Shown: in pieces, positions 40,460 through 49,335 of the stretch
Layout of the letters: each line of letters begins with the position of its first letter
Numbering within the stretch: position 1 is the stretch's first letter
Origin: Saccharothrix ecbatanensis
GTDB lineage: Bacteria; Actinomycetota; Actinomycetes; Mycobacteriales; Pseudonocardiaceae
Reading direction: 5' to 3'
Assembly (NCBI RefSeq): GCF_014205015.1
Contig: NZ_JACHMO010000001.1
Location: 8,370,001 to 8,434,000, forward strand
Length of the DNA: 64,000 bases
Translations under genes and position numbers: made by a program
The notes under the pieces: generated by a model
Databases searched by the model: none
Told to the model about the DNA's origin: nothing
The model's input: only the letters and a program-made list of their open reading frames with translations

Positions 40460-41332
40460 TCAGCTGAGCCAGGCGCGCCAGGTCGGCAGGAGCGTGGCCA
40501 GCAGGGCGTCCGGGGCCTCGGTGTTCGGTGAGTGCATCACGCCGGACAGCACGGCGAAGTCGGCGTCCAGGCGTTCGGCCATGTCCCGCTGGCTCGCCGC
40601 GGACCAGGAGTCGTCGAACTCACCGCACACCACCAGGCACGGGATGCCGGACGAGCGCGCGACGCGGGCCAGTTTGGCGACCAGGTCCGGTTCCGTGCGC
40701 AGCGCCTCGCCCATGCCGAGCAGGCCGACGGGCGACGAGCGGACGAACCGCTCGTGGTAGAAGTCCTTGAGTTCCTGCGGGATGAGCTGCCAGCGCGGGT
40801 TCAGCGCATGGCGGGCCTCGTGGACCTGCTGTGACGCTTCGACGCCCTGTTCGCGGAGCACGATCTCGCCGTAGTCGAGGGCGGTGCGGCCTTCGCCGGG
40901 CGGCAGTTCGGACGGGCCGGACGCGAGGAGGGTCAGCCCCGCCACGGGCGCGCCGGCCAGCACCGCGCCGCGGGCGACGAGTCCACCGAACGAGTGACCC
41001 AGCAGCAGCACGCGCCTGCCTTCGGTGGTCAGCTTCGCGACCAGGTCGGCGATCACCGTGCCGAGGACGGCGGGCCGGTAGTCGGATTCCACCATCGGGC
41101 CGACCGACTCGTACTGGCCGGGCAGGTCGACGGCGACGACCTCGATGCCGGCGTCGGCGATCGGGTCGATCAGCGGGGCGAAGTCCTCTTTGGATCCGGT
41201 GTAGCCGGGTACGAGGAGTGCGGTGGCGCCGAGGTCGAGTCCGGCGGCGGGCGCGCGGAGGGCGGCGATCGGGCCGTGCCGACCGGGCAGGTCCACGCGT
41301 TCCGCGCGGTGCGGGCTGAACTGCGAGTGCAC
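40460..41332 (-). CDS. Alpha/beta hydrolase
   Basis: A 290-aa alpha/beta hydrolase: TALLVPGYTGSKEDFAPLID (oxyanion loop), VVAVDLPGQYESVGP, nucleophile elbow GHSFGG, acid strand LVVCGEFDDSW and catalytic His in LSGVMHSPNTEAPD. CAGACT lies 7 nt before GTG 41332 on the coding strand. It is downstream of the PQQ-propeller gene on the same strand (98-bp gap). Substrate unknown. Confidence 0.88.
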   Translation of the reverse strand: MHSQFSPHRAERVDLPGRHGPIAALRAPAAGLDLGATALLVPGYTGSKEDFAPLIDPIADAGIEVVAVDLPGQYESVGPMVESDYRPAVLGTVIADLVAKLTTEGRRVLLLGHSFGGLVARGAVLAGAPVAGLTLLASGPSELPPGEGRTALDYGEIVLREQGVEASQQVHEARHALNPRWQLIPQELKDFYHERFVRSSPVGLLGMGEALRTEPDLVAKLARVARSSGIPCLVVCGEFDDSWSAASQRDMAERLDADFAVLSGVMHSPNTEAPDALLATLLPTWRAWLS

Positions 41333-41430
41333 GTCTCGCAGTCTGCCCCACCGGCCGCGCGGGCGCTGGCGCCTTACCGCAGTGCTCGCTTGGTGTTCAC
41401 CGGGCTTCGCGGTGTGCCGCTCTTGGCCTC

Positions 41431-42795
41431 TTACCGGAGTGCGACGAGCGTGTCGCCGCGCTGCTCCAGCACGATCGGCCCTTCGGTGGCCATCTCGATC
41501 GGCCCGGTGTAGCCGTCGCGGTTGACCGGGATCGCGCCGACTTCCTGGCCGGTGACCTGGTCGAGCACCTTCAGCCCGTCCGCGACCGGCAGCAGCAGGT
41601 GGCCGGCGAGCGTGGTGCCCGGGCCGCGGGTGTCGTCAGCGGTCCACAGCGGGTTCAGCTCGACCGGCGACAGCGCGATCGTCTTCGACCCGGTGAACCA
41701 GTAGATGTTCGCGGTGCTGGTGAAGGTCGACGCCACCCGGCCGGGCGGGTCGCCCGCGAGTTCGTCGGCGCTGACGTCGACCGGGTACGTCGCCACGAGT
41801 GAGCCGGTGTCCGCGTCGAACACCACGATCCGGCCCGGCACGGCCACCGCGACCCGGGTCGCCGTCACCGCGATCACCCGGCTGTTCTTCTCGCCGGTGA
41901 CCGTGGTGCTGATGACCTGCGGTTCGTCGGACTTCTCCGGGTTCGGCTTGAGCACCGTGATGCGGTCCGACGGGTCCAGCGCGGGGCAGCGCTCGATCAG
42001 CGCGATCTTGCCGCCGGTGACCGCGAAGGAGCCGTACGTGCAGCCGGTGCGGGGCTGCTTGTTGGGGTTCACGATGGCGCGCAGCGTGCCGTACTCCAGC
42101 GAGCGGACCAGGTCGTCGCGGCGGTAGACCTCGACGAAGTCCTCGCCGGTGGTGAGCACGTGCGAGCCCTCGTTCAGCAGGCGGGTGCCGGGTTCGGCGT
42201 CGCCGTTGCGCTGCGGGCCGCGCTTGCCGGAGCCGATTTCAAGGGTGGTGACCTCGGAGCAGTTGGTCCCCTTGGTGTGCACCGCGAACACCCGGCCCCA
42301 GGCCGCGGTGACGGTGCACAGGGGCCAGTCGCGGGAGTAGCGCCAGCGGACTTCGCCGCTCAGCGCGTCGCGGCCGACGACCTCGCCACCGTCGCCGGTG
42401 ACGACGACCGAGTCGAGGTTCACCGGGACGGGCGTCGCGTCGCTGGGCGCGCGCCAACTCTCGGACAGCGACGGCGGCATCGTGGTGACCGGGATCAGCG
42501 GGGTGACCTCGGCCGGGCCGGTCTGGCTGACGGTGTTGCGGGCGTCACTGGTGAGCCACAGGAGCAGGCTCGCCACCAGCACCCCGACCAGGACCAGGGC
42601 GAGGCCGATGAAATCGCCCCTGGTGCGCCACGACCGGGCCGGCAGCGGTTCCGGGGTGTCGTCGTCCCGCGGCTCGACGGGCTCTGCCAGGACGTCCTCG
42701 TCCAGCATGACCTGCCCGTTCGACTCCGCCTGTTCCGGCTGGCCCACTGCCCGGCTCCCGATGGTCGGTGATCTATCGCGTTCGTCTGGCGACAT
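41431..42795 (-). CDS. Membrane-anchored PQQ-like beta-propeller protein
   Basis: A 454-aa protein of the Rv3212 type. An acidic N-terminus is followed by one membrane helix (FIGLALVLVGVLVASLLLWL) and an external seven-bladed propeller with repeats such as VVGRDALSGEVRWRY, IVVFDADTGSLVATYPVDV and GLKVLDQVTGQEVGAIPVN. Four conserved cysteines (PLCTVTA, GTNCSEV, TGCTYG, ERCPALD) probably form disulfides. It may act as a scaffold, with no enzyme activity evident. The start at ATG 42795 is tentative; a longer N-terminus is open. Confidence 0.85.
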   Translation of the reverse strand: MSPDERDRSPTIGSRAVGQPEQAESNGQVMLDEDVLAEPVEPRDDDTPEPLPARSWRTRGDFIGLALVLVGVLVASLLLWLTSDARNTVSQTGPAEVTPLIPVTTMPPSLSESWRAPSDATPVPVNLDSVVVTGDGGEVVGRDALSGEVRWRYSRDWPLCTVTAAWGRVFAVHTKGTNCSEVTTLEIGSGKRGPQRNGDAEPGTRLLNEGSHVLTTGEDFVEVYRRDDLVRSLEYGTLRAIVNPNKQPRTGCTYGSFAVTGGKIALIERCPALDPSDRITVLKPNPEKSDEPQVISTTVTGEKNSRVIAVTATRVAVAVPGRIVVFDADTGSLVATYPVDVSADELAGDPPGRVASTFTSTANIYWFTGSKTIALSPVELNPLWTADDTRGPGTTLAGHLLLPVADGLKVLDQVTGQEVGAIPVNRDGYTGPIEMATEGPIVLEQRGDTLVALR

Positions 42796-43325
42796 GCTGC
42801 CACCACGGGGAAGAGGTCGGTGTGAGGCGGCGGCGGGTTCTGCTTCGGGCTCGCCGTCGCCGCGTGTCATCGCCCGTGTCGTCGTGCCATCCGCCGGGTG
42901 CCATCGCCCCCGTGTCGTCGTCCGTGTCGTCGTCCCGCGCGGTGGTCCCCGCGCGGTGGTGCCGGCGTGGCCGTCGTGCGTGGTCGTCGTGCGTGGTCGT
43001 CACGCGTGGTTGTCCGGGGTGGTCGTCCCGCGTGGTCGCCCCGTCCCGGCCGGGTCCCTGGTGCCGACCCGGCGGGTGGGTCGGGTTCAGGAGTAGCGGC
43101 GGGGTGGTTCGGGGCGCCTCGTTCTAACCGAGGTACGAGAACAGTGTTTCCGTACATTTTCGGGCCATGATCACCCGAAAGTGTGGGCACCGGGCCAGGC
43201 AGCGCTCGGATCCGCGCTGCCCACCACGACGACTGTTCCGCACCAGTGTTCCGTACCTGACCAGTGTTCCGTACTCGCCCGTACTCGGCGATCTTTCCCA
43301 CGCGATCTGGCCTGCGCGATGTTCC
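42796..43325. other. 530-bp gap with degenerate GTCGTC repeats and two hairpins
   Basis: No gene is seen. From about 42865 to 43060 the sequence is a degenerate array of CGTGTCGTCGT/GCGTGGTCGTC-like units. Perfect inverted repeats are TTTCGGG/CCCGAAA (43158-43164/43174-43180) and GGCAGCGC/GCGCTGCC (43198-43205/43214-43221). CCAGTGTTCCGTAC occurs twice at an 18-bp interval around 43240-43272. The hairpins may terminate the leftward helicase gene; the rest includes the PQQ-propeller promoter. Confidence 0.6.
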
Positions 43326-45059
43326 CTACTCGGCGGAAGCGGGCTCGCCCGACTCGCCGTTGCCCGTCGTGCGCCTACGCCTGCGCCTGCGCGGACGGTC
43401 GCCCTCGGCCGTCGACGGCTCGGACGACGACGCCTCGGCAGAGGCCGGCGCACCGGCGGTCACGTCGGCCGACGCCTCGGACGGCTGACCGCCCTCGGGT
43501 GCCACACCCGCACGGCTCCGCCTGCGCCTGCGCGGACGGGTGCCGCCTTCCTCGCCCGAACCCGAGCCCGTGGTGCTGCTACTGCTGCCGGCGCTGGAAC
43601 TCGTCTCCGGCGCGGGCGCGGCGTCGCCGCCTGCCCGACCGGTGCGCTTGCGCTTGCGGGTCTTCTTGTCGCCCTTGAGGTTCTCCTCCGGCTCGGCGCC
43701 CAGGCCCGCGCGCGTGCGCTGACCCATCGGCAACCGCCCGGACGAACCGGACGGGATGTCCAGCTCGGCGAACAGGTGGTCCGACGTCGAGTACGTCTCC
43801 ACCGGCTCCGGCTTGCCCAGGTTGAGCGTGTCGCTGATCAGCTTCCAGCGCGGCATCTCGTCCCAGTCCACCAGCGTGACCGCGACACCCGTGCGCCCCG
43901 CGCGACCCGTGCGGCCGATGCGGTGCACGTAGGTCTTCTCGTCCTCGGGGCACTGGTAGTTGATTACGTGCGTGACGCCCTCGACGTCGATGCCGCGGGC
44001 CGCCACGTCGGTGGCCACCAGCACGTCGATCTTGCCCGAGCGGAACGCCCGCAGCGCCTGCTCACGCGCGCCCTGCCCGAGGTCGCCGTGCACCGCCGCC
44101 GCCGCGAAACCGCGCTCGACCAGGTCGTCCGCCACCTTCTGCGCGGTGCGCTTGGTGCGGGTGAAGACCATCGACAGACCGCGCTCACGGGCCTGCAACG
44201 CGCGGGCCAGCAGCTCCAGCTTGTCGAGCGCGTGCGCCCGGTAGACGAACTGCTCGGTGCGCTCGTGGATCGCGCCCGCGTCGTTCTCCTCGGCCCGCAC
44301 GTGCGTGGGCTGGTTGAGGAACGTCCGCGCCAGCGTGATGATCGGGCCGGGCATGGTCGCCGAGAACAGCATGGTCTGCCGCTCGTCCGGCACCATGCGC
44401 AGGATCCGCTCGATGTCCGGCAGGAAGCCCAGGTCCAACATCTCGTCGGCCTCGTCCAGCACCAGGTTGCGCACCTTGCCGAGCACCAGGTGGCGCTGTT
44501 CGGCCAGGTCCAGCAACCGGCCCGGCGTGCCGACGACCACGTCGACGCCCTTGCGGAGCGCCGCGATCTGCGGCTCGTACGGCCGGCCGCCGTAGATGGC
44601 CAGCACGCGCACGTTGAGGTGCTTCGCCGCGTCCGTCAGGTCGTGGGTGACCTGGAGGCACAGCTCACGCGTCGGGACGACGACGAGCGCCTGCGGCGTG
44701 CCGTCACCGGGCACGATGATCCGCTGGAGCAGCGGCACGCCGAAGCCCAGGGTCTTGCCCATGCCGGTGCGGGCCTGGCCGATGACGTCGTCGCCGGCCA
44801 GCGCCAGCGGGAGCGTCAACTCCTGGATGGCGAACGTGCGGTGGATGCCCGCCTCGGCCAGGGAGCGCACGATCTCCTCGCGCACACCCAGCTCGGCGAA
44901 CGTTGGGGATTCGTTCTTGACCGGGGCGTCGGCCACGAGCGGGTGCGAGGTGTCCTCTTCGGGCACACCCGCCTCGCTGTGCTCCAAGGCCACCGGGTCG
45001 ATATGTGTCTCTTCGTTCGTCGCGGTCAGGGTGATCGCCTCTCTCGTACCAGCGCGCAC
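43326..45059 (-). CDS. DEAD-box RNA helicase, RhlE-like
   Basis: A 577-aa helicase (Rv3211 type). Motifs in order: Q-motif [30 protein letters not shown] (I), PTRELCLQV (Ia), [19 protein letters not shown] (II), LFSATMPG (III), [33 protein letters not shown] (V) and [13 protein letters not shown] (VI). A basic/acidic low-complexity tail ([25 protein letters not shown]) probably binds RNA. GTG 45059 is taken as start. A CTG at 45029 has the better GAGAGG site and may be the real one. It unwinds structured RNA during ribosome assembly or decay. Confidence 0.93.
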   Translation of the reverse strand: MRAGTREAITLTATNEETHIDPVALEHSEAGVPEEDTSHPLVADAPVKNESPTFAELGVREEIVRSLAEAGIHRTFAIQELTLPLALAGDDVIGQARTGMGKTLGFGVPLLQRIIVPGDGTPQALVVVPTRELCLQVTHDLTDAAKHLNVRVLAIYGGRPYEPQIAALRKGVDVVVGTPGRLLDLAEQRHLVLGKVRNLVLDEADEMLDLGFLPDIERILRMVPDERQTMLFSATMPGPIITLARTFLNQPTHVRAEENDAGAIHERTEQFVYRAHALDKLELLARALQARERGLSMVFTRTKRTAQKVADDLVERGFAAAAVHGDLGQGAREQALRAFRSGKIDVLVATDVAARGIDVEGVTHVINYQCPEDEKTYVHRIGRTGRAGRTGVAVTLVDWDEMPRWKLISDTLNLGKPEPVETYSTSDHLFAELDIPSGSSGRLPMGQRTRAGLGAEPEENLKGDKKTRKRKRTGRAGGDAAPAPETSSSAGSSSSTTGSGSGEEGGTRPRRRRRSRAGVAPEGGQPSEASADVTAGAPASAEASSSEPSTAEGDRPRRRRRRRTTGNGESGEPASAE

Positions 45060-45332
45060 GGCCTGTACGGGCCGCTCGACCGCGTCCACCGCCACTCGGC
45101 CGTCGCAAGGGGCCGGGCGGGTGTCGCGGGAGGGCCAGCGAGGTATGCGCGCACCCTCTCCTGGCGGCACGGTGCCGCCGCAGTTCAGCCTTCGGCACCG
45201 CTGCGAGCCCCCACTGGGCCGCGCCGCGCCGGGCGTCAACTATCGAGTCTACCCGCCGCTTGGTCCGATCGTGCTGGAACGCGAGGTCGACTGCGGTTTC
45301 GCGTGCCTGGGGTGTAGCGCAGGACACGCGAC

Positions 45333-45338
45333 TAGGCT
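45333..45338 (+). promoter_or_regulatory. TAGGCT -10 element of the MiaE-like gene
   Basis: TAGGCT ends 7 nt before ATG 45346 without an intervening ribosome-binding site: a leaderless promoter. Confidence 0.5.
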
Positions 45339-45345
45339 CGTGGGC

Positions 45346-46044
45346 ATGAGCGACCCAGGAGTGGATCGAGCGGCGGCTCAGGCGGTTGCGGTGGGTGGGG
45401 AAGGCCCGTTGGCCGAGGGCATCGTGGACCTGCTGGGCGCGCTCGCGTACGGCGAGCTGTCGGCGTTCGACCGGATGGCCGAGGACGCCCGCAGTGCTCC
45501 CACGCTGGCCGGACGGGCCGCGTTGGCGCAGATGGCCGCGGCCGAGATCGGGCACTACGCGCTGCTGGAGCGGTACCTGGGCGACCGCGGCCACTCGATC
45601 GAGGAGGCCATGCGGCCGTTCGCCGTCGGGTTCGACGCGTTCCACGCTTCCACCGCGCCGCGGTCGTGGTCGGAATCGCTGGTCAAGGCGTACGTCGGGG
45701 ACGCGCTGGCGGCGGACTTCTACCGCGAGGTCGCCGAGTGGCTGGACGAGCCGACCAAGGAGCTGGTGCTCGCGGTGCTGGCCGACACGGGGCACTCCGC
45801 GTTCGCCGAGCGCGAAGTCCGGGCCGCCTGCGCCGCCGATCCGACGTTGCGCGACCGGCTCACGTTGTGGGGTCGCCGGCTGCTCGGCGAGGCGTTGACG
45901 CAGGCCCAGTACGTGGTCGCGGAACGGGACGGGCTGGCCGAGCTGATCGTGCGCGGCTCGGGCGACCTGGCGGGCATCGCGGCGCTGTTCCGCCGGCTGC
46001 AACAGAGCCACACGAGGCGCATGACGGTGCTCGGGCTCGGCTAG
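45346..46044 (+). CDS. Ferritin-like diiron protein, MiaE-like (Rv3210c type)
   Basis: A 232-aa four-helix ferritin-fold protein. Likely diiron ligands lie in [37 protein letters not shown] and [19 protein letters not shown], fitting the MiaE_2-type tRNA-hydroxylase-like family. The actual substrate in actinobacteria is unknown. It is divergent from the helicase, as in mycobacteria, and followed by DUF3107. Confidence 0.88.
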   Translation: MSDPGVDRAAAQAVAVGGEGPLAEGIVDLLGALAYGELSAFDRMAEDARSAPTLAGRAALAQMAAAEIGHYALLERYLGDRGHSIEEAMRPFAVGFDAFHASTAPRSWSESLVKAYVGDALAADFYREVAEWLDEPTKELVLAVLADTGHSAFAEREVRAACAADPTLRDRLTLWGRRLLGEALTQAQYVVAERDGLAELIVRGSGDLAGIAALFRRLQQSHTRRMTVLGLG

Positions 46045-46085
46045 GGTTGGGTTTCGAAAGCATTCAACGCCGCACGGAGGTCAGC

Positions 46086-46316
46086 GTGGAGGTCAGGGTC
46101 GGGATCGCGGACAGCCCGCGGGAGCTCGTGGTGTCCAGCGGGCTCACCCCCGAAGAGGTCGAGTCGCAGGTCGCGGACGCGCTGAAGGCGGGCACGGGGC
46201 AGCTCGTGCTGGTCGACCAGAAGGGCGCCCGCTACGTGGTGCCCGCGGCGCGCATCGCGTACGTGGAGATCGGTCCGAGCGACGCCCGTCGGGTCGGTTT
46301 CGTCTCCGGCGACTGA
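46086..46316 (+). CDS. DUF3107 family protein
   Basis: A 76-aa protein equivalent to mycobacterial TB9.4 (Rv3208A): VEVRVGIADSPRELVVSSGL, EEVESQVADALKAGTGQLVL and AARIAYVEIGPSDARRVGFV. It is small and strand-helix-strand in character, with no known function. GGAGG precedes GTG 46086. Followed by a strong bidirectional terminator. Confidence 0.93.
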   Translation: MEVRVGIADSPRELVVSSGLTPEEVESQVADALKAGTGQLVLVDQKGARYVVPAARIAYVEIGPSDARRVGFVSGD

Positions 46317-46356
46317 GCGTCCGAGCGGCCGGGCGAGCGCGGCTCTCCGGAACACG

Positions 46357-46386
46357 GGAAGGGGCACCCGATCGGGTGCCCCTTCC
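46357..46386. terminator. Near-continuous 30-bp palindromic terminator
   Basis: The 30 bp from 46357 to 46386 are one perfect inverted repeat (GGAAGGGGCACCCGA and its complement), folding into a very stable hairpin with a minimal loop. It serves the rightward DUF3107 gene and the leftward DUF4873 gene. Confidence 0.9.
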
Positions 46387-46403
46387 GCATTTCTCGCCCT
46401 TGG

Positions 46404-46700
46404 TCAGCCGACCGTGAACGGCGGGGTCGAGATCCCCGCCACCCGGTAGCGCGACCAGGGATCGCGGTCGGTCAGCGATCCGGTCGCCGTGCCGTCGGGG
46501 GTGCGCAGCAGCGCGGTCCGCGCACCGCCCTCCACCAGCTCGGTGACCTGCTCGTTGGCGCCGACCCGGCCGTACCAGTGGTAACGGCCGTCAATGGGCT
46601 GGAAGTAGCCGCGCAGCTCGACGTCCACCGGCACCTCCCGCTCGTCGAACACCAGCACGGCGGTGCCCGTGTACCCGTCCTCGTGGTGTTCCTCGGACAT
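46404..46700 (-). CDS. DUF4873 domain protein
   Basis: A 98-aa protein with DUF4873 features: YTGTAVLVFDEREVPVDVEL, GYFQPIDGRYHWYGRVGANE and RDPWSRYRVAGISTPPF. This domain occurs alone or fused to flavin monooxygenases and is of unknown function. ATG 46700 overlaps the TetR stop codon (ATGA), so it is translationally coupled to the regulator. Confidence 0.88.
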   Translation of the reverse strand: MSEEHHEDGYTGTAVLVFDEREVPVDVELRGYFQPIDGRYHWYGRVGANEQVTELVEGGARTALLRTPDGTATGSLTDRDPWSRYRVAGISTPPFTVG

Positions 46701-47446
46701 CAGGCCTCCTCGGCGTCTGCATCGGGGTCGACGAGCCGCAGGCGGGGCTCGTCCAGGGGAACGGCTCCCGGGAAGTCCATGGTCAGCGGCGCGTCCGGGT
46801 CGAGTTCCACGCCCGCGGAGCGGAGCAGTCCGTCGATGGCGTGCCAGATGATCGTGGTCAGGTAGCCGCTCAGGCTGGCCCGCGTCATCGACTGCCGGTC
46901 CAGCCACCAGTCGCCCGCGTTCTGCACCATGCCGACCAGCGCGTGCGCCCACGGCTCGGCGCCGCCGGAGTCCATCCCGAACCCGCGCAGGTAGTCGCCG
47001 AGCAGCCGGGCCAGGGCCGCCGCGATGAGCTGCTTGTCCTGGTCGACCACGTCCTGCTCGACCGGCCGGTCGGTGAACGACTTGCGCACCACGAACCGGT
47101 ACAGGTTGGGGTGCTCCTCGATCACCGACAGGTACGCGTCGACGATGCGCTTGATCCGGACGCGGAGCGGGCCTTCCTCCGCGATTGCCGGGCCGAGCCG
47201 GTCCATCAGCATCTCGGTGCCGCGCTGACCGACCGCGAGGTACAGGTCGGACTTGTCGGCGAAGTGCCGGTACAGCACCGGTTTGCTGACGCCCGCCTCG
47301 GCGGCGATCTCGTCCATGCCCACGTCCGCGCCGTGCTTGGCGACCGCGCGGACGGTGGCCTCCACGAACTCGGCGCGCCGCGCCTCGCGGTGTCCCTTCC
47401 ACCGCTCGCGGCGTGCGTCCGTCCCGCCCTTGACAGTTCGTGCCAT
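46700..47446 (-). CDS. TetR-family regulator of the AurF-like oxygenase module
   Basis: A 248-aa TetR repressor. The helix-turn-helix is TVRAVAKHGADVGMDEIAAE followed by AGVSKPVLYRHFADKSDLYL. The large ligand domain includes VIEEHPNLYRFVVRKSFTDR and GMVQNAGDWWLDRQSMTRAS. ATG 47446 is favoured; an ATG three codons upstream is possible. It is divergent from the diiron oxygenase gene with a GTAACCGTTAC palindrome between, so autoregulation and control of the oxygenase are likely. A hydrophobic ligand is guessed from pocket composition. Confidence 0.9.
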   Translation of the reverse strand: MARTVKGGTDARRERWKGHREARRAEFVEATVRAVAKHGADVGMDEIAAEAGVSKPVLYRHFADKSDLYLAVGQRGTEMLMDRLGPAIAEEGPLRVRIKRIVDAYLSVIEEHPNLYRFVVRKSFTDRPVEQDVVDQDKQLIAAALARLLGDYLRGFGMDSGGAEPWAHALVGMVQNAGDWWLDRQSMTRASLSGYLTTIIWHAIDGLLRSAGVELDPDAPLTMDFPGAVPLDEPRLRLVDPDADAEEA

Positions 47447-47465
47447 GTCACGCACGCTACCAGAA

Positions 47466-47476
47466 GTAACCGTTAC
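47466..47476. promoter_or_regulatory. TetR operator palindrome GTAAC-C-GTTAC
   Basis: A perfect 11-bp palindrome midway in the 65-bp gap between the TetR gene (start 47446) and the AurF-like gene (47512). A further AAGTTAC half-site follows at 47480. Position and symmetry suit a TetR operator controlling both directions. Confidence 0.65.
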
Positions 47477-47511
47477 CTCAAGTTACACATACTGAACCGG
47501 GGAGGGACCCG

Positions 47512-48411
47512 ATGACCAGGACCTTGAAGGTCGCGGATCGTGAGAAGACCGCGGAACGCCTGCTCAACTCCTCGGCCGACAAGTTCTACGACCCGGACGT
47601 GGACATCGACTGGTCCGCGCCTCTGGTGGACGGCCTGCGGTACACCCCCGAGCACCGGTGCTCGCTCTACGGCACCGAGCTGTGGGACCGGATGAGCCCG
47701 GAGCAGCGGATCGATCTCTCGCGGCACGAGGTCGCCAGCATCGCCAGCGTCGGCCTGTGGTTCGAGATCCTGCTGATGCAGATGCTGCTGAAGGAGGTCT
47801 ACCGCTCCGACCCGACGACCAAGCACGCGCAGTACGCGCTGACCGAGATCGCCGACGAGTGCCGGCACTCCACCATGTTCGCGCGGATGGTCGAACGGAT
47901 CGGCTGCCCGGCCTACGGACCCAGCCGGCGCGTCTACCACCTGGGCAAACTGCTGCCGGTGATCGGCTACGGGCCCGCGCTGTACGGGTCGATCCTGGTC
48001 GCCGAAGAGGTCCTGGACCGGTTGCAGCGCGAGGCGATGGTCGACGAGACCGTGCAGCCGCTGGTGCGCATGGTCAACCGGATCCACGTGCTCGAAGAGG
48101 CCCGGCACGTGCGGTTCGCCCGCGAAGAGGTCGTCCGGGGCATGGAGAAGCTGACCAAGAAGGAGATGGCCTACCAGCGGTGGCTCATCGCGACGACGGC
48201 GATGTTCATCACCCGCTCGATCGTCAACCCGGAGGTCTACGCGGCCGTCGGGCTGGACAAGGACGAGGCGCACAAGGCGGCGGTGACGAACCCGAACTGG
48301 CAGGAGACGATCCGCTGGTCGGGTGAGCGGATCATGAAGTTCCTGGACGAGGTGGACCTGGTGGGCAAGCCGGGGATGCGGGCATGGCGTCGGTCGTTCC
48401 TGCTCGGGTGA
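47512..48411 (+). CDS. AurF-type diiron oxygenase
   Basis: A 299-aa protein of the AurF/p-aminobenzoate N-oxygenase family. Helical diiron-binding segments are EVASIASVGLWFEILLMQML, LTEIADECRHSTMFARMVER (ExxH) and MVNRIHVLEEARHVRFAREE (EExxH). Such enzymes oxidise arylamines or other substrates with O2. Many actinobacterial paralogues have unknown substrates and may act on lipids. GGGGAGGG precedes the ATG. The next gene, an alpha/beta hydrolase, overlaps it by 4 bp. Confidence 0.9.
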   Translation: MTRTLKVADREKTAERLLNSSADKFYDPDVDIDWSAPLVDGLRYTPEHRCSLYGTELWDRMSPEQRIDLSRHEVASIASVGLWFEILLMQMLLKEVYRSDPTTKHAQYALTEIADECRHSTMFARMVERIGCPAYGPSRRVYHLGKLLPVIGYGPALYGSILVAEEVLDRLQREAMVDETVQPLVRMVNRIHVLEEARHVRFAREEVVRGMEKLTKKEMAYQRWLIATTAMFITRSIVNPEVYAAVGLDKDEAHKAAVTNPNWQETIRWSGERIMKFLDEVDLVGKPGMRAWRRSFLLG

Positions 48412-49289
48412 GCGGCCGGGCGGACGCGCCATGGGCGGTGGACCACCGGTTCGTGACGTCGGACGGCACGGCGCTGCACGTCGTGGACACCGGGCCGCGG
48501 GACGCGGAGCTGACGACCGTGCTGCTGCACGGCTGGACGTTGGACCACACGTCGTGGGACCTGGTGGCCGAAGGGCTGCCGGGCCGGGTGCTGCGGTACG
48601 ACCACCGGGGTCACGGCGGGTCGGGGCACGCGCCGGCCGGGTCGGCCACCATCGCGCGGTGCGCGGACGACCTGGCCGAGCTGATCGAGGCACGGGTGCC
48701 GACCGGGCGGATCGTGCTGGCCGGGCACTCGATGGGCGGCATGACGATCATGGCGTTGGCCGAGCAGCACCCCTCGCTGCTCGACCGCGTCGCAGGCGTC
48801 GTCCTGGTCGCCACCTCTTCGGGTGAACTTGCCGGGTCGACGCTGGGGCTGCCGATCGCGGTGGGCCGGGCGGTCACGGCGGGGGAGAAGGCGGTCAACC
48901 GGCGGATCGCGCGGCTGCGGCGGGCGGAGCTGCTGCGCCGGACGGAGATCGCGCGGCCGGGGGTCAGGTGGCTGCTGTTCGGCAAGCGGCCGTCGTGGCG
49001 GCACGTCGCGGCGACGGCCGGGATGGTCGGCCGGTGCCACCCGGTGAGCATGGTCGGGTTCCGCGACTCGCTGGACCTGCACGACCGGCGCAAGGCGCTG
49101 GCCGAGTTCGCCCACGTCCCGGCGGTGGTGCTGGCGGGCGCGGAGGACAGGCTCACGCCGTTGTCGCACGCCAGGGTGCTCGCGGAGGAGCTGCCGCACG
49201 CCGAGCTGGTGATCTACCTGGGCGCCGGCCACATGCTGCCCTTCGAGAGGGCGGGGGAAGTCACAGCACACGTTCGCGCATTGCTGTGA
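48408..49289 (+). CDS. Alpha/beta hydrolase coupled to the diiron oxygenase
   Basis: A 293-aa alpha/beta hydrolase: VLLHGWTLDHTSWDLVAEGL, YDHRGHGGSGHAPAG, nucleophile elbow GHSMGG, acid loop LAGAEDRLTPLSHA and catalytic His in YLGAGHMLPFERAGEV. GTG 48408 overlaps the oxygenase TGA (GTGA), so translation is coupled; ATG 48384 is an alternative start. The pairing suggests hydrolysis of an ester or thioester in the same pathway. A strong terminator follows. Confidence 0.9.
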   Translation: MSGRADAPWAVDHRFVTSDGTALHVVDTGPRDAELTTVLLHGWTLDHTSWDLVAEGLPGRVLRYDHRGHGGSGHAPAGSATIARCADDLAELIEARVPTGRIVLAGHSMGGMTIMALAEQHPSLLDRVAGVVLVATSSGELAGSTLGLPIAVGRAVTAGEKAVNRRIARLRRAELLRRTEIARPGVRWLLFGKRPSWRHVAATAGMVGRCHPVSMVGFRDSLDLHDRRKALAEFAHVPAVVLAGAEDRLTPLSHARVLAEELPHAELVIYLGAGHMLPFERAGEVTAHVRALL

Positions 49290-49291
49290 CT

Positions 49292-49331
49292 ACGAAATGG
49301 GGGCCGTCGTCGGGGACGGCCCCCATTTCGT
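49292..49331. terminator. 17-bp-stem bidirectional terminator
   Basis: Arms 49292-49308 and 49315-49331 pair perfectly over 17 bp (ACGAAATGGGGGCCGTC and complement) with loop GTCGGG. It lies between the hydrolase stop (49289) and the convergent TetR stop (49336) and has T-rich flanks in both directions. Confidence 0.92.
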
Positions 49332-49335
49332 GTGT

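Noticed and set aside
42865..43200. A tRNA gene or structured RNA in the helicase-propeller gap.
   Set aside because: No cloverleaf, no GTTCRANNC T-arm sequence and no CCA end could be built; only simple hairpins are seen.
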